64,000 nt of DNA from an uncultured SAR116 cluster alpha proteobacterium (GCA_902623995.1 CACNWE010000004.1:1-64000), one strand, 5' to 3'; positions 7,453-16,661 are shown, numbered from the stretch's first letter. Notes: generated by a model from the letters alone, not told the origin. Made by a program: numbers and translations.

Positions 7453-9510
7453 ATGGCAGAAACAGTCCAAAAGCAAAATTTAGACTTGGATAATATGGAA
7501 AATTTTGAGACTGGGAAAGATGGTTTTGCCTTTTTTGACCACTTCAGTAAGTTTTCTGGTCTAGCTGTAGCACAACTTTATTTAATATGTGCTGCTGTGA
7601 CAGGATACGAAGTTATATCAAGATACGTGTTTAATGCCCCTACTCAGTGGGTATTTGAAGTTGTAATGGTTTTAGCTGCAACAGCATGGATGTTGTCAGC
7701 TGCTTACGTAACTTTGCACAAACGTCATATTGGAATAACAGTCTTTTATATAATGGCATCGGATAGAGGTAAATGGTGGCTTGATCTTATTGCGTATGTG
7801 GTTGGGATAATTGCTCTATGGTTACTAATTGATGATTCAGTCATTCGTGCTCTTGATTCAGTAATGATGCTTGAAAAGGCTGGAAGTGCCTGGAATTCTC
7901 CACAGCCAATGATTTTAAAGTCTATGCTTACTATTGGTGCAACGACTTACATAATTCAATTAATGATAAACCTATACAGGCATTTTAGCTCTAACATTGC
8001 AAAAAAAATAGTTTTAGGAATTTGTGGTTTGATAATTTTGAGAATCACTTGTGTTATAATAGTCCACTTCATAGGAGAAGAGAGTTTCGCTGGATATATA
8101 AACTCCATCTATGCCGCAGTCGGAAGTCATATTAATCCACAAGATTACCTTAACATGCAGGATATGAATATAGGTACTGCAAGCATATTAATTGTCGTGT
8201 TAATGCTGGTATTAATGATGACAGGTATGCCTCTTGGGGTTGTTACCTTATTTGTGTCAGTTCTTAGTGCTCTTTGTTATTTTGGTTATGGAGGACTTTA
8301 TTTAGTCTCAACCAATGCTTTTGGCCTATTAGAAAAATATCCATTAATTGCAGTACCGCTATTTGTATTAATGGCATCTATTCTAGAAAGAGCTGGCGTA
8401 GCAGAAGATTTATTTGACGCTATGTCAATTTTTGCTGGAAAGCTTAGAGGTGGTGTTGCAATTCAAACAATTGCCGTTGCAGTTGTGTTGGCAGCAATGT
8501 CAGGTGTTATGGGTGGAGAAATTGTTATGCTAGGTTTAGTCGCTTTACCACAACTCTTGAGATTGGGTTATGACAGAAAAATGTCTATTGGTTTAATTTG
8601 TGCTTCTGGTGCATTAGCAACCCTTATTCCGCCTAGTATCATCATGATTATTTATGGCTTATCTGCTCAAGTAGCTATTGGAGATCTTTTTATGGCTGGA
8701 GCTGTTCCTGGTTTAATGCTTGCTGGTTTATATGCTATCTATGTACTAGCCAGATGTAATATTAACCCAGCAATGGCACCTACAGCAGAAGAAGTAGCAA
8801 AAGCTAGAAAAAAAGAAATGAAAATGTCTAAAGATAAACTCTATGCAGTTTTCTTGAGTATCTTTTTGATATTCTGCGTTATGGGTTCAATTTATGGTGG
8901 GATTGCATCAGTGACCGAAGCTGCAGCAGTTGGAGTTTTAGGTGCTATTTTTGTTGCTTGGTTTAGAAACTCATACAGTTGGAATTTATTACAAGTAGCT
9001 CTTGCAGGAACAATGTCCACTGTTGGAACAATTATTTGGTTAATTTTAGGAGCAGTAGCATTTGTTGGAATTTACAATCTTATAGGTGGCGCAGATTTCA
9101 TGAGATCTTTGTTTTCAGGATTAGGATTGCCTGCTATAGGAATTGTTTTTGTTATGATGGGAATATTAGTTATCCTTGGAACGTTTATGGAGTGGATTGC
9201 AATAGCATTTATAACAGTTCCAGTGTTTGCTCCAGTTGTAGTTGGAATGGCACCAGAATTAGGATTAGAGCCTGAGTGGGCAGCAGTGTGGTTTGGTGTG
9301 TTATTCGTGATGAATATTCAGATTTATTTTCTTTCACCACCATTTGGACCTGCATGTTTTTGGTTAAAATCCGTTGCACCAGCAGATATAACCTTACAAG
9401 AAATTTTTGTATCTGTTCTTCCATTTATAGCTCTACAAATAACGGGGATGTTATTAGTAATGTTTTATCCCGACATTGCTCTTTGGTTTCCAAAATGGCT
9501 TGGGTCATAG
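7453..9510 (+). CDS. Fused TRAP transporter permease DctQM
   Basis: This 685-residue inner-membrane protein joins both TRAP membrane subunits. The N-terminal third (about residues 25-200) has the four-span DctQ layout with the YVFNAPTQWVFE motif. The C-terminal part (about 245-680) is a DctM subunit, with GVMGGEIVMLG, the cation-site-like TLIPPSIIMIIYG, and the matching SVTEAAAVG element. Such fusions occur in many marine TRAP systems, which use a sodium gradient. The ATG at 7453 has a GGGGGAAA ribosome site and is preferred over 7420. Its partner binding protein is presumably the divergent gene at 6181-7197. The gene overlaps the convergent TerC gene by 6 bases. Confidence 0.9.
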   Translation: MAETVQKQNLDLDNMENFETGKDGFAFFDHFSKFSGLAVAQLYLICAAVTGYEVISRYVFNAPTQWVFEVVMVLAATAWMLSAAYVTLHKRHIGITVFYIMASDRGKWWLDLIAYVVGIIALWLLIDDSVIRALDSVMMLEKAGSAWNSPQPMILKSMLTIGATTYIIQLMINLYRHFSSNIAKKIVLGICGLIILRITCVIIVHFIGEESFAGYINSIYAAVGSHINPQDYLNMQDMNIGTASILIVVLMLVLMMTGMPLGVVTLFVSVLSALCYFGYGGLYLVSTNAFGLLEKYPLIAVPLFVLMASILERAGVAEDLFDAMSIFAGKLRGGVAIQTIAVAVVLAAMSGVMGGEIVMLGLVALPQLLRLGYDRKMSIGLICASGALATLIPPSIIMIIYGLSAQVAIGDLFMAGAVPGLMLAGLYAIYVLARCNINPAMAPTAEEVAKARKKEMKMSKDKLYAVFLSIFLIFCVMGSIYGGIASVTEAAAVGVLGAIFVAWFRNSYSWNLLQVALAGTMSTVGTIIWLILGAVAFVGIYNLIGGADFMRSLFSGLGLPAIGIVFVMMGILVILGTFMEWIAIAFITVPVFAPVVVGMAPELGLEPEWAAVWFGVLFVMNIQIYFLSPPFGPACFWLKSVAPADITLQEIFVSVLPFIALQITGMLLVMFYPDIALWFPKWLGS

Positions 9511-10113
9511 ATAGTTATTAATGTAAGGGTAGATTTGCAACCAACCATCTAGAGTCATTTTAGATGATAGGTAAACTAAAAAAACAAGACCTAAATATGA
9601 TAACCATTTAAACTTAGTTAATAGTTTAACAATAGCAGTTGCAAACAAAGCCATTATTAATATTGCAAAGGCTATTCCTAAAATTAAAAGGGTTTTATTA
9701 TCCCTTGCTATCGCCGTAATGGCTATAACGTTATCAAGAGACATTGAAATATCGGCTATAATGATAGTTATAAGTGCTCCCCTGAGACCTTTTCCAGACA
9801 CATCTTTTTGGAGCTTTTCTTTTTCTTCATCTTTTGAAGAAAATTCTTTTATGTCATTGTAAAATTTCCAACAAACCCAAAAAAGTAATAGCCCACCTAA
9901 TAAAAGTAATCCAGGTATACTAATTAAATAGGAAGCAACAAGAGCAAATAAAATTCTTAATACGGCAGCAGCCATCAACCCAATGAATATAACTTTTTTA
10001 CGACTTTCTTCAGGGACTGCTGCGGCTGCCATTCCAATTATTAGAGCATTGTCTCCTGATAGCACAATATCAGCTATTATAATCTGAGTAACATCTAATA
10101 TCCACTCTAACAA
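9505..10113 (-). CDS. TerC family integral membrane protein (YjbE-type)
   Basis: This 202-residue membrane protein has about six to seven spans. It carries the paired TerC motifs with acidic residues in the membrane: LSGDNALIIG near residue 18 and SMSLDNVIAI in the second half. TerC proteins have been linked to metal ion export, above all manganese, and to tellurite resistance. Here metal export is inferred from the family. It starts with TTG at 10113, with GGAG 7 bases before it. A short inverted repeat abuts that ribosome site. I looked for the yybP-ykoY manganese riboswitch that often precedes terC genes and saw no match. The 3' end overlaps the TRAP permease gene. Confidence 0.85.
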   Translation of the reverse strand: MLEWILDVTQIIIADIVLSGDNALIIGMAAAAVPEESRKKVIFIGLMAAAVLRILFALVASYLISIPGLLLLGGLLLFWVCWKFYNDIKEFSSKDEEKEKLQKDVSGKGLRGALITIIIADISMSLDNVIAITAIARDNKTLLILGIAFAILIMALFATAIVKLLTKFKWLSYLGLVFLVYLSSKMTLDGWLQIYPYINNYL

Positions 10114-10124
10114 AATATGTCTCC

Positions 10125-10142
10125 ACTTAATGACGGTTAAGT
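10125..10142 (-). promoter_or_regulatory. Short hairpin abutting the terC ribosome site
   Basis: On the minus strand ACTTAA (10142-10137) and TTAAGT (10130-10125) form a 6-bp stem with a 6-base loop. The 3' arm is directly followed by the GGAG ribosome site of terC. It could influence translation, but the stem is short and AT-rich. Confidence 0.3.
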
Positions 10143-10258
10143 AACATTGTTTAGACTTTTTATCAATTATGTCATTATTTTAATAAAGTAATTAATGGGA
10201 ATTATATTGATATGAAAAGAGAAATATCTATTATAAATCTTCAACGAAAGAAAAAAAT

Positions 10259-11854
10259 ATGAATGAAACATTTAATTTTATTATTGTAGGTGCAGGTTCA
10301 GCAGGTTGTGCCGTAGCTAACAGATTATCCAAAAATCCTGAAAACAAAATATTATTAATTGAAGCTGGTAACAATTCACACCCTCTTTCAAGACTTCCCG
10401 CTAGTTTTGCGCTATTAATTGATAATCCAAGTGCTAATTGGAGATATAGATCTGAACCAGAAGAAAATACGTCAAATAGACAAATTCCTATACCACGTGG
10501 AAAATTACTTGGCGGTTCTAGTTCTATTAATGGGCTTGTCTATGTTAGAGGTAACAAACTCGATTATGATACTTGGGCTCAATTGGGTAATACTGGTTGG
10601 TCATATGATGACGTATTACCATTTTTTAAAAAAATGGAAAATTACCAAGGGGAGATCACAGAGGTTAGGAGTACAGAAGGTCCTTTAAAAATATCTGAAG
10701 TAGTAGACAGAAATCCTATTTATGAAGGATTATTTAAGGGTGCAGAAGAAATTGGTATTCCTATTAACAAAGACTATAATGGCCATGAACAAGAAGGCAT
10801 AAGTTATACCCAAACCACTATTTTTAAAGGCGAAAGAATGAGTGCAGAAGTAGCTTATTTAAAGCCTATTAGATCAAGGAAAAATCTTACTATAATTACT
10901 AATTCACTTGTTACAAAGTTGTTGTTTGATGGTAAGACGTGTATTGGAGTAAAAGTTAAAAACAAAAATAAAATTAAGGATTTTTTTGTTCAGAACGAAG
11001 TTATTTTATGTGGAGGAGCTATAAACTCACCACAAATATTAGAGCTTTCTGGAATTGGAAATAGATCTATTTTAGAAGAAAAAGGAATATCTTTAGTTCA
11101 TGAATTAAAAGGAGTTGGAGAAAATTTAAGAGATCATTTAGGTCCAAGATTAGTATATAATATTATTAAAAGAGGAATATCATATAATGATAAAGCTCGA
11201 GGTATCAATTTAATAAAGCAAGTTCTAGCTTATGCTTTTAAGAGACAAGGTTTTTTAACTTTACCATCAGCTCCAGTTCTTGGTTTTTTCAAAACTAGAA
11301 AAGAATTAGTTGCACCGGACATTCAAGTACATTTTATTCCATATAAGGTTGTATTAAATAATGGGAAAAGAACCTTAGGAAAGGAACCAGGTATTACCTG
11401 CACCGTTAATCAAAACTTACCTGAAAGTAAGGGAACAATTCACATTAAGTCAGATAATCCAGAAGAATATCCTAGTATAAAATATAATTTTTTATCGAGT
11501 CAGTTAGACAGAGATACTCTTGTCGCGGGAGTTAAATTAATTAGAAAACTTATGCAGTCAGAAGCAATGAAAGAATTTTGTGATACCGAAACTCAACCTG
11601 GTTACAATTTTTCTTCAGATGAAGACATTATGCAATTTATCAGGAACAAAGCTGAGACGCTTTATCATCCTTCAGGGACATGTAAAATGGGATTTGACCA
11701 AGAATCAGTTGTTGACAAAAATTTAAAAGTTCATGGCATTAAAGGTCTTCGTATAGCTGATGCTTCAATAATGCCAACGCTAGTCTCCGGGAACACAAAT
11801 GCAGTTTGTATGATGATTGGTGAACGTTGTGCTGACTTTATATTGAATAACTAA
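10259..11854 (+). CDS. GMC family FAD-dependent oxidoreductase (choline/alcohol dehydrogenase-like)
   Basis: The 531-residue protein has the N-terminal FAD motif GAGSAGC (residues 11-17), the GMC signature 1 region GKLLGGSSSINGLVYVRG, the GMC signature 2 region GGAINSPQILELSGIG, and the catalytic histidine region YHPSGTCKMG followed by SGNTNA. These enzymes oxidise alcohols such as choline to aldehydes and pass electrons to a quinone or to oxygen. Length and motifs resemble BetA-like proteins, but the true substrate is open. A methyltransferase gene starts 2 bases after its stop, so the two are almost surely translated from one mRNA. It lies divergent from terC. Confidence 0.88.
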   Translation: MNETFNFIIVGAGSAGCAVANRLSKNPENKILLIEAGNNSHPLSRLPASFALLIDNPSANWRYRSEPEENTSNRQIPIPRGKLLGGSSSINGLVYVRGNKLDYDTWAQLGNTGWSYDDVLPFFKKMENYQGEITEVRSTEGPLKISEVVDRNPIYEGLFKGAEEIGIPINKDYNGHEQEGISYTQTTIFKGERMSAEVAYLKPIRSRKNLTIITNSLVTKLLFDGKTCIGVKVKNKNKIKDFFVQNEVILCGGAINSPQILELSGIGNRSILEEKGISLVHELKGVGENLRDHLGPRLVYNIIKRGISYNDKARGINLIKQVLAYAFKRQGFLTLPSAPVLGFFKTRKELVAPDIQVHFIPYKVVLNNGKRTLGKEPGITCTVNQNLPESKGTIHIKSDNPEEYPSIKYNFLSSQLDRDTLVAGVKLIRKLMQSEAMKEFCDTETQPGYNFSSDEDIMQFIRNKAETLYHPSGTCKMGFDQESVVDKNLKVHGIKGLRIADASIMPTLVSGNTNAVCMMIGERCADFILNN

Positions 11855-11856
11855 AA

Positions 11857-12681
11857 ATGATAAATAGATCTGATATAGAAACTTTTTGGACTCGAGGTGA
11901 CATTCATTCAAGAATCCATAAAGCTATGTCAGAGGCTGGTTTAAATGATAGAAAATTAGAAATTGAAGATTTATTTCCTATTGATCAGTATCATGCTCGA
12001 GGGATTGCAGCTACTGTAGATCTCGGGAAAAGGATGCCAATATCTGAAAACCAAAGAATCATAGATATTGGATGTGGACTTGGAGGACCTGCAAGATATT
12101 TTGCAAAACAATTTAAATGTTTCATAACAGGAATAGACATAACACCTAGCTTTATAGAAATTGGTAATAAGTTTAACAATCTTACCTCAATGTCCAAGCA
12201 AGTATCTCTTCAAATAGGAAATGGTGAAACTCTAGATTTTGAGGACGAAACTTTTGATGGTGGATATTCGCAACATGTAACTATGAATATCAAAAACAGA
12301 AAAGAATTTTTTTTGGAAACATTTAGAGTTTTAAAAAAAGGGACTTTTTTTGCTTTTTCAGAACATGGATTAGGGCCAGAAGGAAATCCAATTTTCCCAT
12401 TACCATGGGCTGACACAGCAGAGATGAGTTTTTTGTTATCTCCTGAAAGTACAATAGCCTTATTAGAAGAAGTTGGATTTTATAATATTCAAATTATAGA
12501 AACATCTGAAAAATATATTTCAGGTTATGAAAAAATGATCAATACCAAATCTAATAAAGAAAAACCTATTCTTGGAATTCATGTGATTGGTGGAGCTACA
12601 ATGAAACAAAGATCTATTAACTCAATGAAATCTATTAAAGAGAAGCGTACTTTACCATTTGAGATTGTTTGTAAAAAATAA
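11857..12681 (+). CDS. Class I SAM-dependent methyltransferase (sarcosine/dimethylglycine methyltransferase-like)
   Basis: The 274-residue protein contains the SAM-binding motif IDIGCGLGGPARY at about residues 69-81, the acidic motif GIDITP, and the YSQHVTMNI and FPLPWADT segments. Overall layout, including the EDLFPIDQYHARG lead-in, resembles glycine-betaine-forming sarcosine/dimethylglycine N-methyltransferases and related small-molecule methyltransferases. N-methylation of glycine derivatives is therefore possible but not proven. The gene sits 2 bases after the GMC oxidoreductase gene, and the two likely work in one pathway. It converges with alaX across a 3-base gap. Confidence 0.7.
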   Translation: MINRSDIETFWTRGDIHSRIHKAMSEAGLNDRKLEIEDLFPIDQYHARGIAATVDLGKRMPISENQRIIDIGCGLGGPARYFAKQFKCFITGIDITPSFIEIGNKFNNLTSMSKQVSLQIGNGETLDFEDETFDGGYSQHVTMNIKNRKEFFLETFRVLKKGTFFAFSEHGLGPEGNPIFPLPWADTAEMSFLLSPESTIALLEEVGFYNIQIIETSEKYISGYEKMINTKSNKEKPILGIHVIGGATMKQRSINSMKSIKEKRTLPFEIVCKK

Positions 12682-12703
12682 TTTTTAAAAATTTAAAATT
12701 ATT
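12677..12703. terminator. AT-only hairpin between convergent genes, possible bidirectional terminator
   Basis: AATAATTTT (12677-12685) is mirrored by AAAATTATT (12695-12703) across the convergent stops of the methyltransferase and alaX genes. The plus side is followed by CTTTTATTC. The stem contains no G or C, so stability is low and the call is weak. Confidence 0.3.
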
Positions 12704-13377
12704 CTTTTATTCATTTTACCTTTATTTTCTATTTTGACAGATTTAACGTGATCAATCTCAGATGTTTTATTTACATGTGTTCCACCACATGGCTGAAAAT
12801 CAATATTATCTCCAATTTTTATCATTCTTATTTGACCTGATCCTCTTGGAGGTTTGACCGCCATAGTTCTAACTAATTCTGGATTTTCGTCTAACTCTTT
12901 ATCTGTTATGCTAGATATAAAAATTGAATAGTCTTGATCAATTAATTCATTAATTTTATTTAATACTTCTTCTTTGTCAGGCTTGCTTTCAAGATCAAAG
13001 TCTAAACGACCTCTTCCGTCACCTATAGAGCCTCCTGTAACAGGAAAAGGGATAATTGAACATAAAAGATGAAGTGAAGTATGCACTTTCATATAACTAT
13101 ATCTTTTAATCCAATTTAAATTTAACCTAACATCTTCATCTTTGTTTAAACCATTAATATTTTCAATCAAATGAACTAATTTATTATCGATATATCTAGT
13201 TCCAATAACGTTAATTTTTTGATTATCTATTGTGATTGAACCTTCATCTCCAGGCTGTCCACCGCCTTCAGGATAAAAAATAGTTTCATTTAGAACTAAA
13301 CCTTCAGGAACAATTTCAGAGATAATTGTATTATGTTCTTTCAAATAAGAATCGTTTCTGAATAACTCAATTGTCAT
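12685..13377 (-). CDS. Alanyl-tRNA editing protein AlaX
   Basis: This 230-residue protein is a free-standing relative of the AlaRS editing domain. The four zinc ligands are visible: HTSLH (His99 and His103) and CGGTH (Cys197 and His201). The N-terminal part FYPEGGGQPGDEG matches the beta-barrel region of the family. AlaX proteins hydrolyse Ser-tRNA(Ala) or Gly-tRNA(Ala) in trans and so protect translation accuracy. The gene stands alone on the minus strand between a convergent methyltransferase gene and a divergent SDR gene. It has no sign of damage. Confidence 0.9.
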   Translation of the reverse strand: MTIELFRNDSYLKEHNTIISEIVPEGLVLNETIFYPEGGGQPGDEGSITIDNQKINVIGTRYIDNKLVHLIENINGLNKDEDVRLNLNWIKRYSYMKVHTSLHLLCSIIPFPVTGGSIGDGRGRLDFDLESKPDKEEVLNKINELIDQDYSIFISSITDKELDENPELVRTMAVKPPRGSGQIRMIKIGDNIDFQPCGGTHVNKTSEIDHVKSVKIENKGKMNKRIILNF

Positions 13378-13476
13378 TTTATTACCTTTACTATATTTTA
13401 AACTTTACTAACAAATATCAAAGTAAAATGTTATTAAAATTTTTTAAATAATAAATAAACCTAAAGGATAAATAAA

Positions 13477-14181
13477 ATGGATATTAACGGTAAAAAGGCT
13501 ATAGTTTTTGGAGGTACATCTGGGATAGGGCTCTCAGCAACTCAAATGTTATCTGATAAAGGTGCTCATGTAATAGCGCTTAGCCGAAACCCTGATAAAT
13601 TAAAAAATGTTCCCAAAAATGTTACAACCAAAAAGATGAATGTTTTAGACAGAGATGCATTAGAAAAGTTTTTTCAAGAAGTGGGCGAATATGATATTTT
13701 AGTTAATTCTGCTACAGGGGGCGCAAGAGCTGTTGGTCCATTTTTATCTATGGATTTAGACGGTTACAGAGCATCATTTGATAAATTGTGGGGATATACT
13801 AATGTAGTAAGATTTGGTACTAAATTTCTTAAGGATAGTGGAAACATCGTCTTAGTAAGTGGCTCTCCTGCTAGAAAATGTAGACCTGGGCAAATCGCCA
13901 TTTCATCTGTTGGCGGTGCTGTTGAAGCATTTGCAAGAGGTATAGCACCTGAGATAGCTCCAAAAAGAATTAATATCGTTTCACCTGGCATAATTGATAC
14001 TCCAATGAGTCCTCTTCAAGGTAAAGAAAGAGAAGATTATTATAAAAACACAACAAACAATAACTTAATTCCTAGAGCAGGAACTCCAGATGAAGTGGCT
14101 ACTGGAATAATTTTTGCAATTGAAAATGAGTTTATCACTGGAACAACTATTGATATTGATGGTGGCTGGCTAATTTCATAG
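13477..14181 (+). CDS. Atypical SDR protein lacking the catalytic Tyr/Lys pair
   Basis: The 234-residue protein has an intact SDR cofactor motif GGTSGIG (about residues 12-18), a VSGSPARK strand, and the C-terminal SPGIIDTP and GTTIDIDGG elements. The expected YxxxK is missing. The aligned segment GQIAISSVGGAVEAF places Ile at the Tyr position and Gly at the Lys position. A known SDR subgroup (PRK07041-like) also lacks this pair, so the protein is probably functional but with unusual or no dehydrogenase chemistry. The start follows an AAAGGAT ribosome site. A bidirectional terminator lies 11 bases after its stop. Confidence 0.8.
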   Translation: MDINGKKAIVFGGTSGIGLSATQMLSDKGAHVIALSRNPDKLKNVPKNVTTKKMNVLDRDALEKFFQEVGEYDILVNSATGGARAVGPFLSMDLDGYRASFDKLWGYTNVVRFGTKFLKDSGNIVLVSGSPARKCRPGQIAISSVGGAVEAFARGIAPEIAPKRINIVSPGIIDTPMSPLQGKEREDYYKNTTNNNLIPRAGTPDEVATGIIFAIENEFITGTTIDIDGGWLIS

Positions 14182-14191
14182 AAAGATTAAT

Positions 14192-14213
14192 GAGAGTATA
14201 TTTTTATACTCTC
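14192..14213. terminator. Bidirectional terminator hairpin
   Basis: A perfect 9-bp stem GAGAGTATA/TATACTCTC with a TTTT loop lies between the convergent stops of the SDR gene (14181) and the DUF445 gene (14225). Its placement suits ending both the SDR transcript and the long minus-strand operon. No long T-tract follows on either side. Confidence 0.65.
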
Positions 14214-14224
14214 CTTCATGTATA

Positions 14225-14917
14225 TTACAAAATATTAAATCCAATAGGACTTAGTATTAAACCTAAAAAACCACCAAAAAAGCCACCCCAAACCACCAGC
14301 CAGCCTAGATGCTCTTTAATCATTTTTTGAATAATGCTTTTTATATCTTCAGGTGACAAATCGGCTAATCTAGCATCTAATATATTTTCAATCTTTAATA
14401 ATAAAGACGCAGTAGTATCAGAACTATTATCATTGGAAGTATTTTCAGTTACAAAGTCGTCAATAATTATTTTTAATTTTTTAGTAAAAGGTTCTTTAAG
14501 AGGATCAAGAGCTTTTCTGCCACCAACCATTGCCAACATACCTCCTAATTGCGACCCCTCAATTGCTTCTACTAAACCTACAAAAACCTTATCAAAATCA
14601 ATATTATTAATGATTGTTTCCGACGTAGTAACTTTATTATCTAATAAAAAATTATTTATCTGAATTTCAGTAAATAACTCTTGTAAAATAAGGTTCTTTA
14701 TTCCTAATTTAATATCTTCGAATTTATCTAGGATAACTCCAGATCCATATAAAAGGGGTACTTTTTCAAATAACATATGAATAGCTAGCCAATTAGTTAA
14801 GCTACCCGATAAAGCAAATACTCCTGTGATTATAATAAAAGGATGATTATCTCGATAAAGAAAACCTATAATTATAATTAATGTTGATAATAAATTTGTT
14901 ACTAAAGATTTATTCAT
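14225..14917 (-). CDS. DUF445 family membrane protein
   Basis: The 230-residue protein has two N-terminal membrane spans, then the DUF445 hallmark LTNWLAIHMLFEKVPLLYGSG (about residues 40-60). A helical soluble middle follows, and a C-terminal span rich in Gly (VVWGGFFGGFLG). The family is widespread and uncharacterised, with a presumed inner-membrane location. It begins 26 bases after the FAH-family gene on the same strand, so it may be the last gene of the aromatic-cleavage operon, although nothing in the protein suggests catabolism. Confidence 0.8.
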   Translation of the reverse strand: MNKSLVTNLLSTLIIIIGFLYRDNHPFIIITGVFALSGSLTNWLAIHMLFEKVPLLYGSGVILDKFEDIKLGIKNLILQELFTEIQINNFLLDNKVTTSETIINNIDFDKVFVGLVEAIEGSQLGGMLAMVGGRKALDPLKEPFTKKLKIIIDDFVTENTSNDNSSDTTASLLLKIENILDARLADLSPEDIKSIIQKMIKEHLGWLVVWGGFFGGFLGLILSPIGFNIL

Positions 14918-14943
14918 TATTTATAAACCCTCATAAATTTAAT

Positions 14944-15801
14944 TTATAACTTTGGTGCTGCAATCACTGGGTTTTTTAAAACTCCTAACAACCCGATATC
15001 AACTTCAACAATATCTCCTGGAACCATGTATAAAGGTGGATTCCTTTTATCTCCAACACCCCCAGGAGTACCTGTTACAATAACATCTCCAGATGATAAT
15101 GAAGTAAATTCAGAAATGTAACTTATTAGTCTTGGAATTGGAAAAATAAGATCCGCTAATGTAGCTTTCTGCATTACATTTCCATTTAACCTCAATTCAA
15201 TTGGTAGCTTTCTATAATCACCTACTTCACTTGGTGTAACTAAATAAGGTCCAAACCCACCTGTACCTGGAAAAGTTTTGCCTGGAGTAAATTGAGAAGT
15301 ATGTCTTTGATAATTTCTTACACTTCCATCATTGTAACATGTGTAACCAGCAATATGATTTAATGCCTCTTCTTCAGAGATAAACCTACCACCTTTACCT
15401 ATAACGATTGCCATTTCAGCTTCATAATCAAAACGATCAGAGTTGTCGGGTTTGATTAAGGGTTGCAAGTGAGCAACTTGAGAATCCGCGAACCTAGTGA
15501 AAATTGTTGGGTTATCTACATCAGGTCTGCCAGTTTCTTTTTTATGCTCTAAATAATTTAACCCAATACACATAATTTTTTCTGGATTTGGAATTACAGG
15601 TAAAAAAGTAAAATCTGAAAAAGATAAATCTTTTGATTTACCTGCAATATACTCTTCTGCTTCATTTTCCATATTAAGTGAGATTAATTCTTTAATTGAA
15701 TTAATTTCTGGATCTAATTTGCCAGTAAGATCAACAATTCCATCTTTTACAACTGCTCCAAAACCTGTTTTTCCTAATCTAGTAAAACTTAGTAATTTCA
15801 T
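14944..15801 (-). CDS. Fumarylacetoacetate hydrolase (FAH) family protein
   Basis: The 285-residue protein has the FAH catalytic core: GLNYLEHKKE, the metal-binding acidic segment DYEAEMAIVIGK, then NDGSVRNYQ and VTGTPGGVG near the C-terminus. FAH-fold enzymes hydrolyse, hydrate or decarboxylate oxo-acid products of ring cleavage, using Mg or Mn. The position in an operon with two extradiol dioxygenase-like genes and a flavin hydroxylase suggests that it handles a ring-fission product (inference). An AGAGGAAAT ribosome site precedes the ATG. Exact substrate is unknown; ureidoglycolate lyase-type chemistry is an alternative. Confidence 0.85.
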   Translation of the reverse strand: MKLLSFTRLGKTGFGAVVKDGIVDLTGKLDPEINSIKELISLNMENEAEEYIAGKSKDLSFSDFTFLPVIPNPEKIMCIGLNYLEHKKETGRPDVDNPTIFTRFADSQVAHLQPLIKPDNSDRFDYEAEMAIVIGKGGRFISEEEALNHIAGYTCYNDGSVRNYQRHTSQFTPGKTFPGTGGFGPYLVTPSEVGDYRKLPIELRLNGNVMQKATLADLIFPIPRLISYISEFTSLSSGDVIVTGTPGGVGDKRNPPLYMVPGDIVEVDIGLLGVLKNPVIAAPKL

Positions 15802-15814
15802 TTTATTTCCTCTC

Positions 15815-16657
15815 TTAAGATCTCATAATTGCTTTTCCCCATAAATTGAGGGTTCTTTCTTCTTGAGGCCAGTTCTTTGGCGGTCGACCAATTACCGTTT
15901 CCAATTCAGCTGATATTTCTATCCAATTTCTATCAATATCTTCGATAAATACGAATAAATTATTTCCTGGACCATGTCTACCAGGACCCCACATCAATTT
16001 TACATTATTTTGAGCAAAATGATCACACCATGTTTTTATATTATTCCATTCACCAGCTTCATATGAGTGATGATCCATTCCATTTTGTGATGATTTAAAA
16101 CACGCAATTGTGTGATGTTCGTGATTAGATGTTGTAAAACAAGTTGCAAGATCACCATTGCTTTTTATTACTCTGTCGGTTACTTGAAACCCAAGTTTTC
16201 TTTGATAGAAGTTTTGAAACCTTTTAACGTCTTTAGATGCAAATGTTAGATGCTGTAATGGTGCATGAATACTTTTGGTGTAAAAATTATTTTCTTTTTT
16301 TTGAACACCAAAACAAATCATATTATTATCAGGATCTAGCAATGAAAAAGATCCTGATTGATAAAATTCTGAAACAAAGTCGTTGATTTCAGATTTATTT
16401 ATTTTTAAAAATTCTTTATACCTCTCTAAATTTTCTTCATTTTTACAAACCATTCCTGCATAGCCGAGTATATTGTTTTTTCCTGCTTTTATTATTATTT
16501 TACGACCAGGTCCTTCGCACAAAAACTTTTGATTTGTCAGCCTATTTATCTTCATATCCATTACATTTGAATAAAATTCAGCTAATCTTTTTGGATCACG
16601 ACTTTCAATTTCAAGATGATTTAATGAAATGTTAGCTTGAACAGCATCTAGGGACAT
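15815..16657 (-). CDS. VOC family protein, second extradiol dioxygenase-like enzyme
   Basis: The 280-residue protein contains two vicinal-oxygen-chelate modules (about residues 10-118 and 130-255). In the C-terminal module the three likely Fe(II) ligands are present: His136 (LQHLTF), His196 or His197 (MDHHSYE) and Glu247 (NWIEIS). His228 in GRHGPG fits the usual second-sphere position. This resembles type I extradiol dioxygenases acting on substituted catechols. It lacks the strict Tyr of the PROSITE extradiol pattern, so an isomerase or lyase function is possible. Ribosome site AAGG overlaps the IclR stop region. The gene lies between iclR and the FAH gene in the operon. Confidence 0.75.
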   Translation of the reverse strand: MSLDAVQANISLNHLEIESRDPKRLAEFYSNVMDMKINRLTNQKFLCEGPGRKIIIKAGKNNILGYAGMVCKNEENLERYKEFLKINKSEINDFVSEFYQSGSFSLLDPDNNMICFGVQKKENNFYTKSIHAPLQHLTFASKDVKRFQNFYQRKLGFQVTDRVIKSNGDLATCFTTSNHEHHTIACFKSSQNGMDHHSYEAGEWNNIKTWCDHFAQNNVKLMWGPGRHGPGNNLFVFIEDIDRNWIEISAELETVIGRPPKNWPQEERTLNLWGKAIMRS

Positions 16658-16661
16658 TTAT

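Noticed and set aside
8979-9521. Short overlapping open frames within the DctQM 3' half on both strands
   Set aside because: The DctM reading frame is strongly conserved here; the shadow frames are rich in Cys, Ser and Tyr without any motif.
10114-10258. Possible yybP-ykoY manganese riboswitch before terC
   Set aside because: The leader contains only a short 6-bp hairpin and lacks the conserved paired loops of that riboswitch class; no match by eye.
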